Shown here: piece by piece, positions 1-12,540 of the stretch | How the letters are laid out: each line of letters opens with the position of its first letter | Position numbering within the stretch: the first letter of the stretch is position 1 | Source: Rostratula benghalensis | Taxonomy: Eukaryota > Chordata > Aves > Charadriiformes > Rostratulidae | Assembly (NCBI GenBank): GCA_013399305.1 | Contig: VXAI01000193.1 | Coordinates: 1,548,035 to 1,612,034 of the forward strand | Reading direction: 5' to 3' | Length of the DNA stretch: 64,000 nt | Position numbers and translations under genes: made by a program | Notes under the pieces: generated by a model | Told to the model about the DNA's origin: nothing | The model's input: only the letters and a program-made list of their open reading frames with translations | The model's database searches: none

Positions 1-574
1 TGCATATCCCTGCCCTAAGCAAACATCTCAGATACCCAAGCACATCTGAAATGCTCTCATCTCAGGATTTTTCCCACTTAGTCTCTGATACACCCATAAA
101 TCTGTTTACTCAACATGTAGACACATACCTCTTCTACCTCAATTTAACTTACTACATTCATTCGACAATACAGTAATATTTCCTAGGTGATAATTAATCT
201 ATCACTATCTTTTTACTATCACAACTTCATCTGCTCCTATTAGTTCTAGCAGGAGTTGGTAGCCCTACCTCCTGCTAAGGGCAGGACTGTAACCCCATCT
301 CTGCAGTTCCCTTTGCTTGTGCTTCCATTTCCTTTACCATTTCCATTCCACAGGCAGTTAGATGTTCCTTTGACCAAAGTAACCCTTTTTCCACAAACAC
401 CCTCCCTCCCTGCCGATGCATAAATGAGGCAGTTATAATGCAAGCTAAAAAGGGTGTGTTGGAATATCATGAAACAAACAGACAGCTGGAGTCTGGGATC
501 TGACAGAAGACCACATGGTGATTTGCCTGTCAGCTGCAAAGGTCACAGTGCCTGGACTGGTTCCTAGGAAATGC
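1..574. other. AT-rich intronic sequence, nothing recognised
   Basis: There are no coding, RNA or repeat signatures that I can name. It abuts the first recognisable part of the ancient CR1 fossil. Confidence 0.6.
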
Positions 575-865
575 TGAGGAGAAACCTATGTTGTGGTCTA
601 TCTGGGTCCCAGAAACACTACGAAGACAGTCAAGATAACCTGACAGCAAAATGTAGGCTTCTGGGGAAAAAAAATAAAAAGAAAATTTGAATGCCCAGTT
701 GACAGGATGGTGACAAAGCAAGATATCAGATTAATCAGGAATTGGAGTCTTTCTAGAATAAAGATATTTGCACAGGAAGGCTGGAGCTCACTGAACATAG
801 GAGGCAGGTCACTGGTACCTAAGGACCAAGAAAGTAAAACTTTAAACTGAAGAGATGACGTTACA
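575..865 (+). mobile_element. Ancient CR1-like LINE fossil, ORF1 (esterase-like) segment
   Basis: The plus strand resembles the stretch of amniote CR1 elements that encodes the hydrolase/esterase-like part of ORF1. Landmarks are 'tgttgtggtctatctgggtc' near 588, 'gcaaaatgtaggcttctgg' near 645, 'agattaatcaggaattgga' near 728, and 'aaaactttaaactgaagag' near 837, corresponding to the ORF1 end before the 'taaactaagag' stretch. The frame is destroyed by stops and indels. I am comparing with consensus sequences recalled from memory, so family assignment is tentative. It is co-oriented with the two CR1-like segments that follow, which suggests one insertion. Confidence 0.45.
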
Positions 866-1559
866 AGGACACACGGTTCAAAAGCATGGCATTATTAGGA
901 CAAATGAAGACATGGACATCATGAGTCATGAGGTGAAGACAATGAGAAGAATCAAAGAATGACACCAAATAGGCAGATGACTGCTTAGTAAAAAGAGTGG
1001 CAAATCCAACAATACATTGCCTTCTATACAAAAAGGTGGGAGTGGGGGAGTAGAAGAAAAACTGGATCACTGCAACGCCAAGGCTCCAACAAAAGCACCA
1101 GCAGTAGTGATATCTGAAATATGGTAGAAGGGAGACAATCGGTGGGTTGTTATTTTGCATCATCCCAGGACACAAAGAAAAATAGAGAAGACAGTTGATG
1201 ACAGAGTAACATTATATGCTACATAGAGGTCAGAAACAAAAAAATCAAACAGAACTCCACCTCACCACAGCATGGGTCTAGGTCTGGAGCTTGGTCGGGT
1301 CAGGAAGGGCAAGTGCTGGGACCACCAGGCATGGCCAGACTCACACCATCAAGCAAGACACCAAGGGAGACAGCAGAGGCACGGTTCAAGATTGCGTAGA
1401 GCGAGGTTTCAACTCCTCCCACACAGACTGAGCAAGTGGATGACAAAGCAGAGACCGAAGTCTGCAGGGACTGAAACAGGTGGTTCCAAAGGTGGTTCTA
1501 TGGAGCTGCTGGTTAGGGAGCCTGCATGAGGAGCCACTGCCTTTGGCCCAGACTTAAGC
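866..1559 (+). mobile_element. Probable middle of the ancient CR1-like fossil (undecipherable)
   Basis: This stretch sits between two segments that resemble consecutive parts of a CR1 and has no clear match of its own. It is probably decayed ORF1-ORF2 sequence, inferred from position only. No usable reading frame remains. Confidence 0.3.
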
Positions 1560-2420
1560 AGCAGGAATCACCTACTTCTACATCCTACAGCTACAGAACC
1601 ATTACACTTCAGTGACCATAATGGCTAAATTGAGCATCCCTGCAGGAACAACAAGAATCAAGGAGTGTACTGCTGTTGCGCTGAACTTCAAGAAGTATAA
1701 CTACATAAAAAGGAGAAAGCTTGTTAAAATGAAGCTCTAACAGACAGCTACAAGAAATAAAATCTGACTGACAGCATCAAAGCTGCTCAACAGCAACCAT
1801 ATGGAAAGCACAGAACCCACATTCACCACCTATTAAGAAAGACTTGAGCAAAAGGGACATCACATGGCTCATTGCAGGTTTGTAGAAGGAAAAAGGCATC
1901 CTTCAGTAAGCTGACACCAAGTCCAAATGAAGAAAACAGAAAAGACTAAACTATGGTACTTCAGATTTAATAAGGCAGGCCAGAAAGAACTGGAGGAACA
2001 GCTAGGATAGAGAATTGAATGAGTAATTTTATCAAACACATAAGGAGCAGGAGGTCTGCCAGTGAGTCTGAAGTGCCAAGTGATGATCAAGATACAAAAG
2101 GAGATTCAGAGAAAATAGGGCTATCACAGAGAAGCTTAACAAATTTTTTTCCAGTAACATACATTGTGGAGGTTCCCATGCTGGAGTCCTCCTTTGTGAG
2201 GGACTCAATGAATGCATCTGCATATGATGGGACTATTCATGGAACAAACTGGAAAATGAAGGGCGAGAAGTGCTCAAGACCATACAGTATCACCACAGAG
2301 GTCTAAGGTTCAAGAACAAAATGGCTGAATTATTAATGATGATACATAACCTCTATCTTGGAGCTGCCTTGGTGGATGAGAACTGTAGTATGGCTTTAAA
2401 ACAAAACCAAACCAAAACAA
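1560..2420 (+). mobile_element. Ancient CR1-like LINE fossil, ORF2 endonuclease/RT-linker segment
   Basis: Landmarks match the CR1 ORF2 region between endonuclease and reverse transcriptase. They are 'agtgaccataatggctaaat' near 1611, 'aggagaaagcttgttaaaat' near 1711, 'aaggcatccttcagtaag' near 1892, a stretch near 2150-2210 corresponding to 'gattcccatgcctgagccatcctttgtgggtgac', 'aatgatgatacataacctct' near 2334 (the 'ctgtggtttgtaacct' block), and an A-rich interruption after 2398. All frames are broken. The RT catalytic core does not follow, so the element is internally deleted. The match is judged by eye against recalled consensus. Confidence 0.5.
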
Positions 2421-2524
2421 AAAAAACAGCAAAAAACTCCCAAAACCTGGACATTTGAGTAATTTAAGACTATGAAAGACCAACAAATGTTCTGGATAAA
2501 TCAGCACGGGTAAGAACAAAGACC

Positions 2525-3135
2525 AGAATCAAGAAACATCAGCACAGCTTTTGCAAAGGAAGATTCCTCTCTACAGAATTCTTTTATGTATTAGGAAGGG
2601 TCAAACATAAAGGTTCAGAGAACTGCAAACAAGAATGATTTAAGGTATGGAACAGTGTCCATCCAACAAGGCTATAACCCTCTGAGCCTGGAAAAGACAT
2701 CAGGAAGTAAGAATATGATAGAAAGCTACAAAACCATCTTGTTCAACACAACAAATAGGAGACACTAAAGTATGCAGGTAGAATCAAAATTCAAAACAAG
2801 GGAGAGAAAAATAGTTTCTCTCATCACAGAGGTAGCAGATGTTTGAAACTCCCTGCCAAATGACGTTCTGAAAGCTGAAAGTTTATGTGGGCTCAAGCAA
2901 GGGACTGGACAAGTTCACAGAAGATACATCCTCTCAGGGTTACCAAATATATAGAGCCACATCTGGCTCAGGAAGTCCCTGAACTGAAAATAGCTGGAGG
3001 CCTGGAGAGTTACTGGGGGACAGGGGCATCACACGCTCGCTTTGTTCCCGCTCTTCTCCAGGCATCCAATTAAAGCCTCTGCTGGAGGCAGGATACGGGG
3101 CTGCATCAACCCTTCATCTGACCTGGTAAAACCAT
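2525..3135 (+). mobile_element. Ancient CR1 LINE 3' end (RT C-terminus and 3' UTR)
   Basis: This is the best-preserved part of the fossil. It runs from 'gcttttgcaaaggaagattc' (2548) through 'aaggttcagagaactgcaaa' (2610), 'ctccctgccaaatgacgttc' (2850) and 'actggacaagttcacagaag' (2904). It ends with the typical CR1/L3-type tail: 'gctggaggcaggatacgggg' (3081), then 'cttcatctgacctgg' (3113). Between about 2590 and 2610 the sequence jumps from the start of the RT palm region to the 3' RT end, so most of the RT core is deleted. This family is shared across birds, crocodilians and turtles, so the insertion probably predates birds. Confidence 0.7.
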
Positions 3136-6100
3136 GTTCTAACCATCTCTTTGTAATGCATAGTTGTGTCCTGTGAGAAAGCAATGAAAATTTGGTCTGC
3201 AAGGTACCAAGTAACAGATGTAAACAATCTGAACAGGCAATAACACCTTGACTGCCAGGAGCTGGGAGGCTGCTCCAATTTCTGAAGTGTTTTCCCCGGC
3301 AATCTGCCTCTACATGTTGGTATAAAAAGAAAAAAAAAAAGGCACTGGGCTCCTCTTCTGACTTTATGTATCAGTTGCTTATGTTGGAATTTTCCTTCCT
3401 ATTCTCCCAATCCAAACTCTTTAAAAAACAAATAAACAAAACAACAAACACCCATCCCCCCCAAACCACAACAGTAATCCTGATGCGACATGTCCTTTTA
3501 GATGCTATACTACTTCTCAGTGCAGAGACCCATCACTACTCAGTATAATTTCTGTGGCTATTTAAATAAATAACAAACAACGGCATGCAAATTAATCCTC
3601 CTGCTTTACTGATGGGGATCACAAGATACCGCTTATGGACAAATGTTTATTAAACAGCATATAAAAAAGCTTAATTAAATTCTCCCCAGAACAAAACAAA
3701 TCTGAAGCCAATTACTTACAACGCTTGGAGTGAATGACCCAAGCATCCTCTTTCTTCATGAGGTAAACCCTCCCTTCCCTTTTCTCCCTTCCACCTACAT
3801 TCTTTGTGGCTGCACAACACAGATGATGTGAAATTTGGGAAACTACAGGATGCCTGTGGTAACGTACATGTTCTCGGGACGAGGGTTCAAGAGCAGACAG
3901 ACATGAGTTTCAATCTATTTCCAGGCAAGCACAGAAACTCTAATAATTACCTTGCCTCCTATCTGACTTGCACAGCACAAATAGCATTATTTTGGGAGAA
4001 GTATGACTGGCCATCAGTGATTAAACCACCGTGAACAAGGAAAGGATGGGAATAAAAGACGACCAGAACTGGCAGCCAGAATGAAGAGGTGGGAGAAATC
4101 CAATTAAACCTATAACTTAGCCCATTATCTTTAATTCTTACTTGAACAAGGGGTCTTGTGGCAGACAGTCTTTGTCCAGGTAATACCTTGATAGTAATGG
4201 AAGTTTTAAGCAATTTTTGCATGCATAATCTATAACTAATGTCAAAGGAGAAGGATCATTAGACAGCATTACAGTCATTATAATAATTTTTAAAATTAAA
4301 ATGTAACAGAATTAGTGTGTTAGCATAGGTACGCTAATAATACCAGCAATATGCAGCTGCTGCACTTTTAAAGCACCCTAATGGCTAGAGCCAATCCATA
4401 ATGGAAGGAACTTTACTTGTCCTCCCCATCACAAAAAGCTTTGCCAAGTCACTTTGGGGCCCACCTGAACATGACAGTCCCCAAACCAGGCTCACTACAC
4501 AGAAAGATTCTGACAACATTGGTCATTGCTTCTCCCTGCAACCTCTCTGGTGCCCAAAACGTGAAGCAGACACTGGAGAATGTTGATAGAAAGGCAACAG
4601 CACAGTTTGGAACTCTTGAACCTCAGCCTCACGATATATAAAAATCTGGGGGGAAAGGCTGTGTCTGGCCTGATTAGCATTAAGCCCTACTTAGAGAAAG
4701 AAGAAAAGCTGAGCTTCAGAGGCAGGGGTGGCAGTCAGGAGGAAAGGTGACACTACCTGATTCCATGGCCTACTTGGCTGAGAAACAGTGAAACAGGCCT
4801 GAACATAATGAAACAGGTACCATCTTCAGAAATGTAATCATCAGTAACATTCCACTTTCCTACACTGTAATTACATAGAAATTAGAATACAAAACGTATA
4901 GTGAGTGGGATTCCCAGGACAAAAAAGAAAAACCCTAAACACAAAACCATCACCAACACCACCTGGTACATCACACCAGGAGTAAAACAGCACATTCTTT
5001 CAGCTAACACAACATTAGAGCCAAATTTAAGTCTCTTTTTTTTTTACTTTTAGTGGTCACTTCAGTAATAACTGTAAAGAGAGCTATCATACAATTCCTA
5101 TCAAACCTTCAAATAAAACTGGTTGATCTTCTGAAACATCTACTGCTTCAGTCTCAGAATTCCAAAGCCAGACATCTGCCAAAACGTTAAGTATTTTATT
5201 TTTCCCCAAACATTCATACCATTTCTCCACACTTTTGAACAGAAAGTTGTAAGGGGAAAAACCTCACACTTTGACTTTCATCAACTTTAAATAATAATAA
5301 TAAAAAAGGTTCCTATCTAGAACTTTCAAGTACACGTAAACCAGGAGCTTCATCCATACATCTATCTGCATTACAGAAAGAAGAAATGTATAATATGCTT
5401 ATACAGGACAGGGAAATTCTCTGGTATCATTCAGTGGAAGATTCTATCCTGGTTAGCGGGCATGGTCTCCTGTCTCAAATCACCGTGTCCAACCCCAGTG
5501 TGTTTGTGCGCACACAGTCTTAACGAAGGCTACCCAATCCTTCCCACTGGATGAGGAAAAAAACGTAATTCTGAAAGGAAATCAAGTCCAAAGCTGGGTG
5601 TTAATGTCTAGGCTATTAATCAGAGGTAAATCAGAAATCCTGATGCTGAGGCATTTTATTCATATGTTCTATAAATTCTATTACTTCTTATCACTTAGCT
5701 TTGACCTTTTGACAATAGATTGGTCGCAATGTTCACCTACGTTGCTGTCTTTCCTAGACTGCTTACCTTTACACTGAAGTATGAACTTCAAAATCTTATT
5801 AAGAGCCTTTAAAATATTAACACTGGGCCTGATACTGGTCCACCCTGTGACCCAGAGCAAGGAAGCGACAGGGTAGAAAGCATGTTTCTGTGTCACAGCG
5901 CAATAATCCCCGTTCCAGAACTTGCAAGGCAGCGGATTTTGCAGAGTCATTAAATGCGAGTCTATGTTGAAGACTGCAGTGCAGCACACAGACCTGCAAA
6001 CCAGACCAGGTATTGGAAGGAGCCTACACCAAAAGCCATACCGTGCTCTCTAAAAGGGTGAATTAGGTCAGAGGAAGAGCCACGCTCCTGTAGACAGGCT

Positions 6101-8576
6101 GTTTCTTGTACACAAGCCAGTTCATTTAAAAAAGGGAGCTCCAGTATCGTTACAACGGGCTGCAGCCTGCAATGCAGTCATACCCTGCACTACTGCTAAT
6201 GTGCAGGACAGAAAGAACAGGGCTTCAAACACATGCCTGTAGTCACCTTTTCCTCAGAAAGTGCACAGCAGCATGATCACACCAGTTGTCCGCGCAATGT
6301 ATACGACATCAAATATGTACCTGTCACAAGGTGTTCTCCATATACTGCCTTTTACTGCAGCTTAAATCAAAGCAACACGAGCCAACCCATTATTAGTACA
6401 GGCAATTTTCTTCTCTTTTAAAAAAAGGAAACTATAAAAAAAATAGAATGTAAAAAACTAAGATTACATGATTAAAAAACTCTCCAGTCAGAAAATATAG
6501 ATGTTAAGGTTCCAAAAGCAACATTAACTGAGCCATGTTGCACATATATAGCACCTTCTCTTTCTGATTTATGTTGTCAAAGGCATTTCATAAAATATAG
6601 AGGATGTGAAATGTGGCTCAGTTAATGTGGCTGCTAGAATCTTATCATTTATGTTTTCTGACTTCTTAGCTGTGCAACCTTCACATCTTATTAACATAGT
6701 TTTTTGCATAGACTGTAGTATGGAATAGTACTTATGTTTTATGTATTGACGTATTTTTGATGTACTGAGATTTTGAATAAGTTTGCTATTCTTCATGATG
6801 AGAGCCAAATAAATAAAGACTACTACCACAAAATAGTCAATCATTTATAAGGAAAAGCAATATCTCTCCTTCCAAAAAAGAACACTTTGATTCCCTTGTC
6901 AGAAATTGATGAAAACTACCTCTGCCGTAAAAGCTAAATCTATGCCAATATCACAACCACCTCCCACTCCCACCTTCCCCTAAAAACAGCAAACAAACAA
7001 ACAAAAATAAAAAAATTTGCATGTTTAAGATGAGCTAAAATTAGTTTCGAGGGAGAGGTAAACAGCTGAGTCTAGAAACAACAGGAAGAAATTTTTCCTA
7101 CATAAGAGCCTGACAGTGTTGATTTGTACACTGCATTACAGTTTGAACTGATGCAACAATTGGTCCTTTCTGCAAATTAAGGGATGAAAATATGGTAATC
7201 TCTATTAAGAGATTTCCATATTGTTATATCCATCCCCTTACACAGACCAACACCATAGAAAAGACTGAAAATTTGCAACAGAATTTTTTTTAGAGAAGCT
7301 ATTTTGATATATTAAAAATAGATAAGAAACATAGTGCCTATATATACACACACTTAAATGATGAGTCAGATAAGATATCTATTCTTATACTGTGCCTTCT
7401 TTTTTTTTTTTTTCCCCTCCAAGTGATCAAAACAAGTAAAAGATATCATGTCATCTGCTTAAATAAGAGTTTCCTTTTACAAACTAACAGAAGACAAAGC
7501 ACATCAGAACTGCCACAACCAATGTGAGCTTCACCTGATCCCCACTGTTGTCTCCAATGGTCGGTGCTTCTGTAAAACGCACGTAGGAAACCTCATCCTT
7601 TGCTGCTCTAAGAGCATGAAACTCACCTATGAAATGCCAGCTGGTAAAGAAAACTGCAAAAGCCTGTATTTAAACTGATTTTTAATCTTATAAGAAATCA
7701 CTTGGCACAGGGCATTTCTTGTGCATATATGAATGGACTACCGAACAGTCTTTGGTCCCCAAATCCTGTATTTGCCATTTATTCTCCAGGAAATTGGTAA
7801 GTTTCAGCCATTATTTTTCAAGTGGTGGTTAAAACAAAATATGGTTAAGAAAATGCACAGAAACATTTTTCTTCAGGCAAGTTGTGCAGTGCCACTCAAA
7901 CCTTCTAGAGCAGGGAACACAAGTGAGAGGTATGGATTGAGTCTGTAGAGCAGGCAATCTAACCATGTGAGTAATCCTCCATTTTTATGCATTTATACAC
8001 AGAGAGACTCCCAATATTTAACTACTGGAGACTAAAAAAAAAAATAAAATAAAATCCCTCTGTAAACCAGCTTTGACCGTTTTCTTCTAGCACACAATCT
8101 TGGTAACTGGAAGAAAGGTAAGCAGCATTCTTTAATTACAACAGTGAGAAAAGGCCGAATGCACACACACCCTGTTTATCATCACTTCCCCAACATCTTG
8201 CTCGCCCTTGAGTTTTCCTTCCAGTCTCTTACAAGAGAAAAGGCTGCTTTTTAATTCATTCCATTGCTCCTCTAAAGATATCAATCTTGATGAATACTGT
8301 CTTTACCATTCCTAAGGCTTTCAGGGCTAAATCATTTGAGATGGTTCACAGCCCTTCACTGTACCTCTTAAAAAACAGAGAAAGAACATAACACATCTCC
8401 CACAGGGAGCAATGCTCTGTACTCTTCAGCAAGCCATGATCTTCTCCTCTTCCCACCCAAACTTGTATAGTTCCACTGGATTATTGGGCTTCACGAAACC
8501 TTCACAGTGCACCACCCTCCCTCCCCAACAGCTGCTCTTCTGAGGGAAGAATGGTCCCACGCACAAATATATGAAG
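3136..8576. other. Intronic sequence without genes or identifiable repeats
   Basis: The stretch is AT-rich with scattered A-rich runs (for example A/C tracts at 3421-3470 and 6984-7015) and a 14-base T run at 7400-7413. No coding or RNA gene signature was seen. Short ORFs here have no recognisable protein content. Confidence 0.6.
7400..7413. repeat. Poly(T) tract, 14 T
   Basis: An uninterrupted run of T on the plus strand, followed by CCCC. It would be a poly(A) tract in the ARID1B pre-mRNA. Confidence 0.9.
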
Positions 8577-9153
8577 GCCACCCAGCTGGAAAGCAGCTTG
8601 GCAGAAAAGGACCTGAGGGTCCTGGTGGACACTAACTTGAACATCAGCCAGCAACGTGCCCTTCCCACAACAAGGACTAACAGTATCCTGGGCTGCATCA
8701 GGCAGAGTACAGACAGCAGGTCAAGGGAAGTGCTTCTGCTCAGCGCTCGTGAGGCCACACTGGGAGTACTGTGTCCAGTTCTGGGCTCACCAGTACAAGT
8801 GAGAGAGCCAGGACTGAGCAGCCCAGAGAAGAGAATGCTCAGAGGGATCTTATCAATTTGTATAAATAACTGAAAGGAGGGTGAAAAGTGGATGGAGCCA
8901 GGCTCTTTTCAGTGACAGGACCAGAGCAGGGCCACAAACTGAAACATGGGAGGTTCCCTCTGAGCATGAGGAAACACTTTTTTTTTACTGTGAGAGTAAT
9001 CAAGCACTGGGATAGGCCACGGAATTTCCATCCTTAGAGACACACAAAAGTCATCTGGACATGACTCTAGGCAGCCTTACTTGAGTGGGGGTGCTGGACC
9101 AGATGACCTTCAGAGGTCCCTTTCAACCTCAACCATTCTTTGATTTAATGATG
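8577..9153 (+). mobile_element. CR1 LINE fragment (avian), 3' end with internal deletion
   Basis: A plus-strand CR1 beginning in the RT C-terminal coding region. The encoded peptide includes EKDLRVLVDTNLN, NSILGCIRQS and SRSREVLLL, typical of CR1 ORF2. Near 8800 the sequence skips from the 'ccccagtacaag' block straight to the block that follows the conserved 'ggccacaaagatgat' segment, a loss of roughly 100 bp. It then continues through 'ctgaaaggagggtg' and 'ggaggttccctctgagcatg' to 'gaccagatgaccttcagagg' and a degraded tail (CCATTCTTTGATTTAATGATG). No functional ORF remains. Confidence 0.92.
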
Positions 9154-12100
9154 TGGAGCTACCTTAAACATTTTTTCCATTTAGTGTCTTAGTACAAAGT
9201 TAACAGCCATGGGGGGCACCCAATTTCTGGTGTTTAACAGAGAACCCCTCTAGTTTTGGCCCAGGCACCTTTGATAAGATCACCGGTACTGAGGTAGACC
9301 CCCCCATGGCTCTGCCTCCTGGTCCTGACCCTGAAAGAGCAGAGTAGCAGGTTGCCGTTACACACAGCAAGTCATCTCCAGCTCCAGTCCTTCACTTTTC
9401 TACAGGTTACCACACTTCTCATGAAAACTTGCCATGCACACACAGCGAGAGAACAGATTTCCAGCTCTTTGTGTTCTCATTATGGATTTCAGTCCCCTAA
9501 TAGTGTCCACAGCACAGGAGGTCAACACACAAAAGAAAAAGGCATGACCTCCCAGAGCTATCATTTAGGTTCAGCAATTTCTGTGACAAATGTAGTCATT
9601 TGTGCAGTCCAAACTCTGCTAGTTTCTTCTACTACAGTAGGATCAAAATCATACTTTTTATCTGGACACTAAAAATTCCCCACAGGAAAGAATCCTGAGG
9701 CAAATAGAATAACTGGCTGAACCAACTGGATAAGAAAATTTGATTACATCCCTACAAGCCCAGCCTTATTTATTATCTTGCATTAATTGCCTAAGATCAG
9801 GATCCCATTCCTGTGGTACAATCCCTTAACAACAACATTCCTACTGACATAGGCAAACACTCTGGAGTACTTAGGGTTCCTAAGAAAAATAAGAAATATA
9901 AAGCAACCCATATCCAAACCCCTTCTTCTTTACGTGAGTTTGACCAAGCAGCATCAACAGTAACAAAAAAGAAAAAAAAAATAAGAGAAAGATGCCAATC
10001 TTTTCTGTGCTGGCTTTTCTTTCCCTTTCTCTATTGGGAACAGATTAAAAAAACAAAACAAAACAAAAAAACCCAAAACACCACAACCCAGCCTCTTAAA
10101 TAAGAGGACTTATATAACGATCTGAGTGCTACATCTTACAACTGTAATATGGCTGTGACTTCACATATTGCTGCAAGTATTTTTAAAAGAAAACTTTTAA
10201 ACCCCCTCCTTGTAGTCACAGTTCACATACTTGATTTATTCCACTTCTATTATTTAATTTGACCTACTACTTAGCACTGCAAAACAGCAAAAGAACCCTG
10301 ACAGAAACATTGAAGACATCAATCTTATAAATTCACGGCTGAAACCATATAGCATATCATAATTTCTTAAATTATTAGTTTTATTAGACTCAAAATAAGA
10401 TGATTATTGTAAATTCCTATCGGTTACCACAAGTAAGTCTTAGAAACATCTGCTAAATGTATCTCAATACAGATAATCCAATTCCCTTAACATTATCTTC
10501 AAAATGAAATGGAACAAACAAACAAGAACCTTTATAGTCAATATTACTTATCAAAAATGACCTGTTTTGATTAATTGAAAATAGTCATTCTTCATAAGTC
10601 TTTTAGGGGGCTATCAAACTCATTCATTCAGCCCACCTACTAGAATTCTTTTTTTAATTAATATTGCAACTAACCTTAATTCAAATACTGTGCTCCATCA
10701 GTTAATCTTTATAATACCAACTATTCTTTCAAAGCATCCGTGCATGCTCCTTCCCTTTCTTGAAAGCTTAAACTCCCCTTTCCCCCCCCCCAAGTCTGTT
10801 ATCTGAACACTCATTTTCTTTAAGCATTCACAAAACAAATTCTTGCACTCATAATAAAATGCTTCCTTCTCATTTATGGCCAGACTGAAGTAATATCTAT
10901 CTGTACACAAAATTAACACACAAGTGTATAATTGTAGTTTTACGCTCAAGTGCCCCAATTATGCACTTTAAAACACTTTAAAGGATCCATCAGGAACATT
11001 CAATACCTCCAAACTGTAAAGTCTAGAGAAGTGTCTTTTGATAAAAACAGCTGCACGACAGGGAAATCTTTCAGTTAAAAACAAAGAAACCAATCAACTT
11101 TGGCTTTTGGGGTTGTCTGTTGTTTTTGTTTTGTTTTGTTTTCTTTTCTTTTCACTCCAAGACACCCAGGTTGTAGAGCATGGTGGGACCTGTCCGGCGC
11201 AGTGCATCTTTGCCAAAAGTAACAGCCAAGTAGGAAATGGAAGAATTCGTTTTGCTTTGTGTCCCAGGTAGCCTTTGCCTTACAGTGTTAAGCGCAACAG
11301 GGGCCCAGACTTAAGCTTGCTCAGAAAGGTGATTAAGGACGTCTGCACCACGCAAGCGAAGACTCTACACCGTCCTCATTTCACTCTCAAGGTAATTACG
11401 ACTCCCCACACTCCCCTTTTAAATATTCAGTCCTCAGCGTTCTCACTTCTCTTTACAAAACACTGTTAAGGAGCGGTCTTTTCCAAAACAGGCTGCAGGA
11501 AGTGACTGATCATATTATTTTGTTACCTAAATAAATTCGTCAGAGAAGGAGAAGGGAAACCCACGTTAACCCATCTGACTTTGCACTGAAACAGATTACA
11601 AGTGCTCACACGATGCGTCGTGCTTTTTCACCCTGACTGGTGATCAACGGGTGGATTCTTGCATTGTTTATTTTATTAGAATAATTTAGAGTGGTGGCTT
11701 CTTTTTGTTTGGGTCTTCCCTCAAGCAAACAAACTCCAGCAGACAGAGAATGATAAGGACAAAAATATTTTTGTTGTTTTCTATGACAGACACACATCGA
11801 GTTCTTAATAAATAAGAGGTGGGGAAATCAGGAGTGGTAAAAATAGTAAGCGTAACAAGGTAGACACTTCAGTGCATTAAAAAGCAACCTACATAGAAAA
11901 GGGCTTCAGGCTCACTTTCAAGATGGTTAAATAGAGAGGCCAGGTTTAGCAGAGATTTTTCTCAATAAAACCAAGAAAACAGACATGGTAACTTAGTGAG
12001 AAAATGCAATGCTCTGTGCAATTCATACAGAATTGAGCATCAGGTGTCAGGTGTGTGCAGTCACTGTTTGACCATCAACAAAGAGATGAGATGAGCCTAC

Positions 12101-12465
12101 TTAGGGCTCACAGTCCTCAAAGAGGGATCACAACCACCGGGCAGAGCAAGTCAAAACAGAGCTGCTTGTTGCAGCTCTCCAGAGGGGCCAGAGTGTTAAG
12201 CTCTTCCAAAGGTGATAGAAAAAGCACTCGTTCTCAGGAGGGAGCCATTCAAAGCTGCTGTACAGGAAATGCTCCATGCAGAAATGTTCTTGAGCACCTT
12301 ATCTCATCCACCGAGTGAGCTCCTGTCTCACAACTGCCCAACATCCACCTCTGCACACTGAGGGGCTGGGGAAAGGAGAGGTGTCCCAGCAGCAGGCACC
12401 ACAACAAGTAGGACTGCCTCTTCTGGAAGAACAGCAGGATACAGTGGGGCTTGTTCACCTTTTGT
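9154..12465. other. Intronic sequence, simple tracts only
   Basis: No gene is recognised. It holds an A/C-rich tract at about 10045-10095, a C9-10 run near 10783-10792, and a T/G-rich tract at 11121-11153. Confidence 0.6.
11121..11153. repeat. (TTTTG)n-like simple repeat grading into TTTTC
   Basis: The plus strand reads successive TTTTG units then TTTTC units. It is low-complexity DNA of the T/G type seen repeatedly in this window. Confidence 0.85.
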
Positions 12466-12540
12466 ATAATGCTCCAGAGGTTAGAGCACCAAGACAGCTG
12501 GTCTACACCTCCAAATCAATCTGCCTGCTCTTCCAGAAGG
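12466..12540 (+). repeat. Possible tRNA-derived SINE head
   Basis: The motif CCAGAGGTTAGAGCACC (12474) resembles a tRNA-like A box (GGTTAGAGCACT) of amniote SINEs. About 35 bases later CTCCAAATCAATCTGCCTG sits where a degraded B box (GGTTCAAATCCCTGCTCTG) would be expected. The spacing is right but the body is not identifiable, so this may be coincidence. Confidence 0.3.

Noticed and set aside
8571..8873. 100-codon open frame with protein-like composition
   Set aside because: It is the decayed C-terminal part of CR1 reverse transcriptase, not a host gene.
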